Below are positions 12,450 to 21,400 of a stretch of 64,000 nt of DNA, piece by piece. The DNA is from Acholoe squamosa (Eukaryota > Annelida > Polychaeta > Phyllodocida > Polynoidae), in the NCBI GenBank assembly GCA_949317995.1, contig OX439043.1, forward strand, positions 4,146,501 to 4,210,500, read 5' to 3'. The notes beneath the pieces are model-generated. The model was given only the letters and a program-made list of their open reading frames with translations, did not search any database and had not been told where the DNA came from. The position numbers were made by a program, and so were the translations under genes. Position 1 is the first letter of the stretch. Each line of letters begins with the position of its first letter.

Positions 12450-12845
12450 GAAAGAATGCGAAACTCCGTCATTTCGCCGAGGGAATGTACAATTTATACA
12501 ATTTTTACCTTATTTTTTGGAGTTATATACTGTTTTGTAAGAGGATTTGAAGTAATGGGGAGTGCTTCAAATGCAATTTTTGTGGTAGAGCTTTGTCAGT
12601 ATAAACAATTTTCTCCTGGGTATAAGTACATTTCCGAGTTTCTATATCTTACTATACCAGAGCTTATTTGCTTATGTAACATCAATTTTGGGTACAATTT
12701 TCCATTTTTATGTACAACATACAATTTGGGAAATAGTGTGCAATTTTGGCATTTAATATTCAATTTAGCGTGCAAATTGAACATAAATGACAATTTTAGT
12801 GTGCAAATTTACAATTTCGCGTGTAATTGCGTTCAATTGACAATT

Positions 12846-13190
12846 TCAGTATGCAAATATATAATTTTTGCGTACATTTGGCAATTTAAGTGTGCAAATA
12901 TATAATTTTCGCGTATATTTGGCAATTTTAGTGTGCAAATATATAATTTCGCGTACATTTGGCAATTTGAGTGTGCAAATATATAATTTTCGCGTATATT
13001 TGGCAATTTTAGTGTGCAAATATATAATTTCGCGTGCATTTGGCAATTTGAGTGTGCAAATATATAATTTTCGCGTATATTTGGCAATTTTAGTGTGCAA
13101 ATATATAATTTCGCGTGCATTTGGCAATTTTAGTATGCCAATGTATAATTTTGCGTTCAATTGATAGTTTCTGTATGTACAAATATAATT
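12846..13190. repeat. Tandem array, 40/41-bp units
   Basis: About eight to nine units contain GTGTGCAAATATATAATTT followed by CGCGTA and TTTGGCAATTT. Two variants (CGCGTATATTT and CGCGTACATTT) alternate, giving a higher-order period near 81 bp. Long ORFs on both strands here simply reflect the repeat and are not genes. Confidence 0.85.
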
Positions 13191-13303
13191 TTGCGTACAG
13201 CTTGGATACACATAGAAATGTTGATTTTCTAAAAATCTGACTTCAGTGTATGAATTGGGTACAGGCATACAGTATAATGTGCAACATATAATTCAAATGT
13301 AAA

Positions 13304-13531
13304 TTGGATACAACTTACAATCTAGTGTGCAAAAATACAATTTTTGTGTGCAAATTGGGTACAAGCGTACAATCTGGTGTGCAAACATACAATTTTAGTG
13401 TGCAAATTGGGTACAAGCGTACAATCTGGTGTGCAACATACAATTTTAGTGTGCAAATTGGGTACAAGCGTACAATCTGGTTTGCAAACATACAATTTTG
13501 TGTGCAAATTGGGTACAAACGTACAATCTAG
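13304..13531. repeat. Tandem array, about 52-bp units
   Basis: Three to four units contain GTGTGCAAATTGGGTACAAG, CGTACAATCTGG and CATACAATTTTAG. They are distantly similar to the preceding 40-bp array (shared GTGTGCAAAT). ORFs in this stretch are repeat artefacts. Confidence 0.8.
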
Positions 13532-13740
13532 ATTACACTATTCAATTTATGGGATTTGAGACAAATTTTTCCGAGGGCCGGAAAAACAAAGTACTTCATG
13601 TACAATAGGCTTGTTTGTCTCTGAGTTACTCATTGATTTTGCTATATGGGTGTATTAATTGGCAATTTCGGCAGTGGGCCGCTGCTTAATTGACTTTTCC
13701 CCTAGCCTTTTGAGTATGTGTCCCTGAAAGAGATTTATTT

Positions 13741-14112
13741 GGTGAGTATCTTAAGTAAACATGTTTTATGTCAACAATTTTCTCAACAAATTTTTTTTTT
13801 TTTTTTTTTTTTTTCATTCATTTTTCCAACAATTTTCTTGGATACCTAAAGTGTGTTACTTCAAGTAAACCTTGGCATAGTATACAAGTGCTAGTGGGTA
13901 CAAAAACTGTCTTAGTTATCTACCTGCATTCATGTATATTAATGTTAGATTTGTACAATTTTACAATTTGTAATTTGCAATTTCGCAATTTTGCGCGTAT
14001 ATGCGCGCATTAATCATTGATTTTGTGAGAATACCATAGATTTTCATATTATACATCAACAAGTGGCTGTGTATATAATTTTTTTTTCTAATACTTTGAT
14101 AATTTCATTGAC
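13741..14112 (+). other. Putative intron of the antisense transcript
   Basis: On the plus strand a donor GTGAGT follows TTTATTTG at 13,741. A polypyrimidine-rich stretch and TTTCATTGACAG end at about 14,112. If used, the exon would lead to the ORF at 14,340. It also holds a 27-base T run near 13,790. No transcript evidence is available; this is inferred from the consensus sites alone. Confidence 0.35.
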
Positions 14113-14339
14113 AGTGGAGGTGTGTCAGGAGTGAGATGTGAGTCTCCTCCCTGGTGTGCTCATGCAGTGGTGGCACTTGAGGTGTTAGGTGCCAGATTTT
14201 GGCATGTGTCTGTGGCAGTGCCTAGCTTGGTGTCAGTGGACAGTTCAGGGTGGGGGGGGGGTGTGTGTGTGTCCATTTAAGGAGTGTGTGGCTGGTATTG
14301 GAGCATCAGTTCCTCTCTGGAAGTCACTGCTGTAGTACC

Positions 14340-14819
14340 ATGGCCCACCTACAAGCTCTCTTTGCTCTGCCTGTCCCCCAGGTGATGGAGGTGGGGAGTC
14401 CAGCTAGGGCCCTGGTTGAGTCTAACCAGACCATCCATTATGGGTACATAGTGAGTAACTACAAAGAGATCATAGAGCATGGTGATGTGATGGTCTGTAA
14501 TTACTCCTGCCATTATTTCCTGGGCTCAGCCTTGCGTCGGGGGGCCACTGTGGCCCTTCTGACTAGGGCCTTGGGCAGTATGGGTTTCTGGCCCATGGAT
14601 TATAACCTAGGGCCGCGGGAGCGAGTGCTATGGGATTATTTGTTGGCGGCATCCCTCCTCGATCTTGCGGCATCCGGGAATCCATCCACGGCTGCCGAGT
14701 ATGGACTGGGGATGCTGGAGGCCCGGCTCGCTGAGTGGGAGCAGGATCACGGCCATATGTATGGCTCGGACTCGGCCCCGGACTCTCCCATTGATGTTGA
14801 ACCCGAGGATCTGTGGTAG
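14340..14819 (+). CDS. Unrecognised 159-aa ORF, antisense inside the retroelement
   Basis: This ATG-initiated frame runs opposite to gag, pol and env, between env and the 3' LTR. The start has a fair context (ACC before ATGG). The frame is open further upstream to 14,250, but with no earlier ATG. I recognise no domain. The protein has a hydrophobic N-terminal stretch (LQALFALPVPQVM), a central Cys/His-containing part (VCNYSCHYFLG), a Leu/Ala-rich segment and an acidic C-terminus with DSAPDSPIDVEPEDLW. Base composition is more GC-rich than its surroundings. It does not overlap a known coding frame on the other strand, so it is not a shadow. A plausible spliced leader lies upstream. It could be an accessory gene expressed from the 3' LTR in reverse, captured host sequence, or chance. 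Confidence 0.5.
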   Translation: MAHLQALFALPVPQVMEVGSPARALVESNQTIHYGYIVSNYKEIIEHGDVMVCNYSCHYFLGSALRRGATVALLTRALGSMGFWPMDYNLGPRERVLWDYLLAASLLDLAASGNPSTAAEYGLGMLEARLAEWEQDHGHMYGSDSAPDSPIDVEPEDLW

Positions 14820-14968
14820 GATCCCGACTGACTGAAACCTAGGGTGTAAAAACCCGCCATCCCAAAGGCCCTTTTCAGGGCCGGCAAATTGTCCGAAAAG
14901 TTCTGAATACTGTCTCTGATGTGTTGTCTCCTGGTGGTGGACTGGGGGCAGCCTAGGCTGTGGGCAGT

Positions 14969-17593
14969 CTAGGCTGTTTCCACAGTCACCGGGGAGGGCT
15001 GGTGGTTTAGAAAATTAGCAATAGTCTGCATGTTTGACCTTGCGGTCTCCTCCTGTTGTTCGTCAATAATTATATCTGTTGTATTTTCCAGTGCTGTCAT
15101 GGTCACCGGGCTGGTGCCACAATCATTCTGGAGAAGCATGGAGTAGTACAGTCCTTTGTTTTTAAGGGCTGGTATAGTGCTGAACCTAGTGCGCCAAGGT
15201 AGGTGTATCACCTGAGGGAGGTGATAAGCAAATTCTCCTCTCTGTGTTGTTATAACTGCTGGTCCATTCCAGGTAAATATAGCCTTAGGTAGTGGGAAGG
15301 TTTTAACCACTATATCCTTATAGGTAGGGGCAGCTGCTGATTTAATCTCATCAAATTCATGTGGTATTGGCCTCAAGGGTAGCGCGAAGTTTGAGTCTCC
15401 ACAATATATTTTAAAATATATTGTGGGGTTTGTGCGCTTGGCCACATTTTTCTTTCCACAGTGTGTCTGTGCAAATTTCTTAAGGTACTTCATTATTCTG
15501 TAGGCTGAGTAGATGGTCAGGGTGAATAATATAGCAATTATCAGGGTGTGGGTTTCCTGAATTGTGAGGAAAGGGGTGTGGGTTTCCTCTGTAGGGGTTA
15601 ATTTGGTAGGATTCTTATCTGGGAGCATTTTGTGTAGGGGCAGCTCGGTGACTAGTCTGAATGCTTTGGCTGTAGGCAGGTAGGCTACAGTTCCTCCTAG
15701 TCTGTATAATTTGAGTAGTATGTATACTATAAAAATGTGAGCTGATATCCCTAGGATGAGTGCTAAGCTTTGGAAGATTGGATGCTCTGTAACTCGACGT
15801 AGGTATGATTCCTCGTAGCGCGTTTCCATTTCCTTATTAAGGTTGGAGGCATCTTTTAATACTGTTTTAGCAAAGGGCTCTAAATTTAGTTGAGTAATAT
15901 CATCCATGATTGGATTTTCCTGTAGTTTTTCTAAGGTTCTAGAAAGGTTTACTACTGGGAAATTTGGAAGATTCTCTCTTTCATCTGGTTTGGTTTCAGA
16001 AATTTTGTTAAGTGCTGCCATGAATGGTAAATTAATTGTCTTGAGAATGTAATGAAATGATAAGGTTGAGTTACAGGGCAACCTTGTGTTTGGAAGAGAA
16101 AATTCTCCTACACTGATCGTGCACCCACAGGGTACACCTATGATTGAGTAGGACTGGGCCTTCCGAGTTTCAGATGTTTTACCATGGCAGTTGATAAAGT
16201 AATGGGGTTCATTAGTAGTGACCAGATACTCATCTTCAGAAATGGAAATAGCATGGGTGGTAGGTGCTTGCAGTGGTGAAACTGTAAACTTGCAATGTTC
16301 CTTAATCTGTTGAGCCTGGTTAGTAAAAATGGCTACAGGGCATGTAGGCCTGTGTTTATAGATTCTACCATTTACATCTCTGCATACCTTTACTGTAGTA
16401 CCTTCACATGCCTGCATATCTGCTGAGTCCAATTCGATAAATAATGATTCATCGTAAGATACTGCTAGAAACTCAGTTGTGGTTTGTAGTTTGGTGACTC
16501 CTCTGGTGGGGGTCTCCTGTGTGTCTATAGGCATGGGTGATGTGATCATTTGGTACAGTTTGAAGGTCGAGGTGGTAGATTGAATTATAATGTCCAGATG
16601 AATATATATATGGTGAGCTGAGTAAGTGTATGAGGTCAGCTTCTGTGAATAATAGAAATCTAAGTCATTAATTGCGACTTGTGCTCCAGGGTGTGTAATC
16701 CTAAGTTTGTTATTAATGTCAACTAGGTATCTAGCGAGGTCTGAGGGTGGTACTATATCAGGGGTCAGGATTCCTGATGATAGCATCCTCAGGGCTGCAT
16801 TTGTCCTTTGCAGTGATTGAACTGTATTCATTCTTGCTGCTATGATAATTAATGCATCATTTAATACTTGCATTTTCTCCCTTTGAGTTTTCTCGTGCCT
16901 TGAATATGAGTCAAGTGACCTGGACATGTTAGAGGCCCACAGGTTGACGGTGTCACCTATGGTGTTGATTGTGCTGTCCAGTACCTTCTTATCTTGGATG
17001 TATGCTTTGACAAACTTATCTTGTCTGTCTGTGATCTTTTCAATGAGATTAGCTGCTTCCTGATCCTGTTTAGCAAATTTTCTTAGTATTTCATCTATGT
17101 TCTTGAGCTGTCCCATTACTTGGTTTACATCTTCTACTGTGGCTAGACCTAGCACACCGCGAAACAGGGGTGCTAGAAAACCCAGTATGGCCTCTCTTTT
17201 GGCCTTGTCCAATGTGTTTATGGGGTTGGATAAGAACAATTTGATGGAGGCTAGTGTTTCATTTATCTCCTTGTCTGCAATTTCCAGCAAGGTGTCTAGC
17301 TCCTTAGCTTGTTGGATAATTTGGCCAGAGGTATGATCTTGTAGAGTAGGAGTGGTCAAATGGAGTATTCTATCCCTTATGGATCCTTGGGTAACGGGTG
17401 CCCGAGGTATCTTGTAGGGAATAGCTAACAACAGTGTTGTGGTTGTATGTCCATTGACCAATGGTTGAGGGCTAGGTTTGAATACTACTCCTATGTTTTG
17501 TCTCACCACAGGTGTATAGCCTGCAGTAAGTGGTTTTATAGTATATAATAACAGCATAGTTAGCAGTATGGGTGAAACTCTCAGTCTCCCCAT
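14969..17593 (-). CDS. env: Env-like fusion glycoprotein (baculovirus F / errantivirus type)
   Basis: The frame is open from 17,611, but the first ATG is at 17,593, giving 874 aa. Residues 1-24 form a signal peptide (LRVSPILLTMLLLY core). KAKR at 130-133 resembles a furin-type site and is followed by a Gly/Leu/Phe/Ala-rich segment (AILGFLAPLFRGVLGL) like the F-protein fusion peptide. A long helical region with heptad-like spacing follows, then a Cys-rich portion (Cys near 396, 404, 418, 434, 469, 489, 491, 507). A membrane span lies near 609-630 and a second hydrophobic stretch near 684-698. N-glycosylation sequons occur at about 111, 222, 508 and 549. The family is known for class I-like membrane fusion in insect errantiviruses and baculoviruses. 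The reading frame is intact. Whether it is functional cannot be judged. The C-terminal 170 residues beyond the second hydrophobic stretch are unusual for the family. Confidence 0.82.
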   Translation of the reverse strand: MGRLRVSPILLTMLLLYTIKPLTAGYTPVVRQNIGVVFKPSPQPLVNGHTTTTLLLAIPYKIPRAPVTQGSIRDRILHLTTPTLQDHTSGQIIQQAKELDTLLEIADKEINETLASIKLFLSNPINTLDKAKREAILGFLAPLFRGVLGLATVEDVNQVMGQLKNIDEILRKFAKQDQEAANLIEKITDRQDKFVKAYIQDKKVLDSTINTIGDTVNLWASNMSRSLDSYSRHEKTQREKMQVLNDALIIIAARMNTVQSLQRTNAALRMLSSGILTPDIVPPSDLARYLVDINNKLRITHPGAQVAINDLDFYYSQKLTSYTYSAHHIYIHLDIIIQSTTSTFKLYQMITSPMPIDTQETPTRGVTKLQTTTEFLAVSYDESLFIELDSADMQACEGTTVKVCRDVNGRIYKHRPTCPVAIFTNQAQQIKEHCKFTVSPLQAPTTHAISISEDEYLVTTNEPHYFINCHGKTSETRKAQSYSIIGVPCGCTISVGEFSLPNTRLPCNSTLSFHYILKTINLPFMAALNKISETKPDERENLPNFPVVNLSRTLEKLQENPIMDDITQLNLEPFAKTVLKDASNLNKEMETRYEESYLRRVTEHPIFQSLALILGISAHIFIVYILLKLYRLGGTVAYLPTAKAFRLVTELPLHKMLPDKNPTKLTPTEETHTPFLTIQETHTLIIAILFTLTIYSAYRIMKYLKKFAQTHCGKKNVAKRTNPTIYFKIYCGDSNFALPLRPIPHEFDEIKSAAAPTYKDIVVKTFPLPKAIFTWNGPAVITTQRGEFAYHLPQVIHLPWRTRFSTIPALKNKGLYYSMLLQNDCGTSPVTMTALENTTDIIIDEQQEETARSNMQTIANFLNHQPSPVTVETA

Positions 17594-17611
17594 GGTGCTT
17601 GTGTAAAGCAA

Positions 17612-18418
17612 GTTTGCTGTTTAAAGTCTTGTCAAATTTGTAGTGATTTGGTGCTGGTAAAGTCTAAGTGTATGGTGTAACACTTTAAATGAAGTGGTTC
17701 AAACTGTACCTTTGCAAGATTGAGCTGTCTTGGCAATATGTCCGGTGAGTCTATAGAGGTTGACCAGTAAATGGTAAGGTCAGGTTGAAGGTGAAGTAGG
17801 TGTGTTCTTTATCCTAGTGCAGTCTCTCCTAATGGAGAAGTGGGCTGGCTAATTCCCAAGTGGGGTCCTGTAGACTTGTGTTCCAGACTGCAGCTGGATG
17901 AAGACTGATGGTGGGCTATGGTCCACAGTGCTTCTTATGTAGCCTACCCTACCCACATCCATTGTGGGCCTGGTATTGTTTCTCTGGAGTCATGTACCTA
18001 ATCTCCAGTGTCTGCAACTGAGGGGTTCTATTGTGTAATCTGTGTACTGGTAATTAGCTCCTCCTGTCATCCAGGACAGCCATTCATGACCGTCTAGACA
18101 GTTGTCTGAGTGTAGCTTATAAGGTCAATTGATCTCTATAGACTGCTGTGTTGGCATAGCGCGCTCTTTCATGTGGGGATTAGGCTTTAGACACTCCATT
18201 GTGTTACCCTTACTCTTCTTAGACTTCATGTCTGCTTTACTTGGGGGGTCCCAGTCTTTGACCCTTTCAGAGGCAATAACCTACTGATATATTTACAAAT
18301 TTGATTGGCTTTATATACATAGTAATTCATTATCAGTCACACATGTCTTATGTGTGGATGAAGAGAATTTGTAATACATTTTGAAAATCTTATGTCTTTT
18401 GGTATCTCAATCTTGTTT
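17612..18418. other. Pol-env spacer without a gene
   Basis: About 0.8 kb with no long frame. On the minus strand, candidate 3' splice sites occur shortly before the env ATG (for example CTTTAAACAG near 17,620 and CTTTACCAG near 17,650). These would suit a spliced env mRNA. This is consensus-based only. Confidence 0.4.
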
Positions 18419-21400
18419 CTAATTTCTTGAAACTGCACCACACCTAGATGTCTTTCTTAGTATGTGGTGTGCAGGCCTAGGCCTGATAGGGCCTATGCCT
18501 GTGGTTTCTCTTGTAAGGGTGATATCATTTTTGTTCCTTACAATTTTGCTGTAGTATTTGGCCTCATGTGGAATAAGCCTGTGTGCAAATTCATTATTTC
18601 TGACAGCCATAACCTTTTTCAGTCTGTCTATGTGCACTGGTCTGGCCACCAATAGATTGGTGTCCAGGTTTTTGAGTTTGGCACTTGTCAAACTAGGTCT
18701 ATCTACTACAACATATGGTCCCATAAAAAGGGGTTGAAGTTTCTTACACTCTGTGTTGGTCAGGATTCTTGGTATGTTTAGGTACACCATGTCGGTGACC
18801 TTGATTTCCTGTGGTGTAAGTTTCTTATCATATCTATCCTTCCTTTCCTTTTGTAGCTTGGCGACCCTTTCTATAGCTTTCCTCCTAGAGGTATCTTGAT
18901 TTGTTATCATGTTAGCTACATGGTCTGCTACTGTGGATATGTCTTCCTGTATTCCCAGCCCTAAGTCCATTGGGGTGGCTGGGTTTCTTCCATGGAGTAG
19001 GAAGAAAGGGGTGAATCCTGTGGTTTGGGATTCAGTGTTGTTTAATGCAAAGGTTATGGGTTCAATAAATGAATCCCAATTGTTCTGGTGCTTTGAGCAG
19101 AATGCTCTGAGTGCTGTGCCTATGCTAGCATTGAATCTCTCTACAAGCCCATTTGATTGTGGCCTGTATGGTGAGGAGAATTTATGTTTGATCTTGAGGT
19201 GTTTAGTTAACTTTGTGAACTTTGCACCTGTATAACATGTTCCATTGTCTGTTTGAAGAGTGGCTGGTGTTCCATGGTGACAAATTATATTCTTGTAGAA
19301 CTCTGCTGCTGTTGTCTCAGCTTTTAAGTCAGTAGTAGCCCAAGCTGTTGCATATCTGGTAGCATAATCTATGCAGACTTGTATATGTTTGTTTCCCCTG
19401 GCAGTTGTGGGAAGTGGTCCCACCGCGTCTAGGTTTAGGAACTTCATTGGTGAAGTCATGTACTCTCTCACTGTCATTGGTGTTTTGTGTGAGTGTACTT
19501 GCCTTTTTGCTGTGAGGCATGTGTGGCAGGTGGAAACATATTTTGTTGTGTCTGCTAGCATAGACTTCCAATATACCCTAGGTCGGAGTGCTGACAGCAT
19601 CCTACTTGAACCAAGATGGCCGCCGGTAGGTGAGTCATGGAAATACTGTAGTGTACTTGTTACCCATTGCTGTGGTATAACAATTTGAAGTGGTACAGTA
19701 TTGGTTTTTCTCCAATTTATGGGGCATATATGGACTAATGTACCATTTACCAAGGTGTATGTCTGGCCTTGGTTGATGATTCTATTTCCTTGTGCTTTTG
19801 GTGCAGGCAAGGTCCCATCCTCAAGATACTGTATGAGGGGCAGTAGGTCCTTGTCTTTCCTTTGTTCCAAGCCAAGGTTTGTACCTGAGATGGATGTGTC
19901 GGGAATCTGATCCAGTAGTTGATTTATATCTAGCACATGTTGTTTTATTCTGTCTCTTTCTTTTTCTTTTTCATCGACTATTGGCCTATCTTGTGCCTTT
20001 TGTTGGGGTGTGTCACTCTTGTTTTGGTGTGTAGGCTCCTTTGGAGGGCCTATTTTCGCCTTAATGGGAGTGGCAACCTTTTTCTTTAAAGGCACAATTT
20101 GCTTTTTGTCATTCTTCTTTGTCTCAGAGTTCTTTGACTTAGTAGATGCAGTGTCTTTTGTGACATTTTTCCTGGCAGGTGGGGTTTTGGTAGGTTTGTT
20201 TCCTGTGACCTTTTTCTCATTTAGAATAGTTTGTGATTGTGTGGGGGGTTTTGGTGTGCCCTCCTGAATCATTTCTCTAGTCTTTGAGCGTGTGGTCATA
20301 GGACACAAATGGTTTGGTGTTTCCTCTCCCTGCATTGGTTCAAAGAATCTGACTGATTTAGAAGTTGCTTGAGTAATAGCATATATTGTGTCTTCTGGAT
20401 CTTCATCGTCTGAGTCAGGTGGGGTGAAGGGTGGCTCCTTAGGAGTTGCCTTCACTATCTGATTGAGTGATGAGAATTCAATAGGCTCGAAGTCATTATC
20501 TGGAAAGAGTTGTGAGTATTCTCTCTCACAGTGGCAAAACACATAGTGTGTAGATTGCTTCAAGATACCCCTAATGGGTGTCTCTGGCCTTTCAATGGTG
20601 TTGGGTGGATCATCCCTTTTGAATGGTACTTTCTTTGTTACTTTTGCAAACTTGGTTCTACTGGCTGCTCTAACTCTCCTTGGTGGGGGTGGAGGGTTAG
20701 TCATGGGTCCAGAGTCTGGGTATTCTCTTCTAGACATAGCATCTGGTGGTGTGTTATCATCACCCTTCACATGTTGGATGGTGAATGAAAATTGTTGTAT
20801 GTCTAGAGCCCATCTGGCCCATCTATGTGTGAGTCCTGTATTGGTTAATAGTGGGATTAGGGCTGCATGGTCTGTGTATAGTTGGAAGTGTCTGGTCTCC
20901 AGATAGTGTCTGAAGTGTAATACTCCATACACTACTCCCAGTAGTTCTCTCTCTGTGGTATTGTAATTTCTCTCATGTTTTGAGAGGGTTCTACCTGCAA
21001 AGGCTACTGGTCTGAGCACTCCTTCATTATCTCTCTGTGAGAGTACAGCTCCTAAACTCACATTGGAAGCATCAGTTGCCAAACTGAACTCTTTCTCATA
21101 GTTTGGATATCTGAGAAGAGCATTGGTACAGAGGGCATGCTTTAATGTTTTGAAAGCATTATCTGCCTCTTCTGTCCAGACAAATGCTTTGAGATGTGTT
21201 TGTAGATCATATAATGGTCTAGCAATTTGGGCATAACCTTTGATAAACTTTTTGAAGTATTGGCATAGGCCTGTGAAGGATCGGACATTTTTGACTGATT
21301 TTGGTGTTGGGAAGGTTTTGATTGATTCCACCTTTGTGGGAGATGGTTGCAGTCCCATGGGTGTGACTCTCATTCCCAAGAAGTCTATTCTGTCTATGAA

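Noticed and set aside
12321-13559. Several long ORFs (up to 194 aa) on both strands
   Set aside because: They translate the 40/41-bp and 52-bp tandem arrays, giving repetitive Tyr/Cys/Ile text in every frame.
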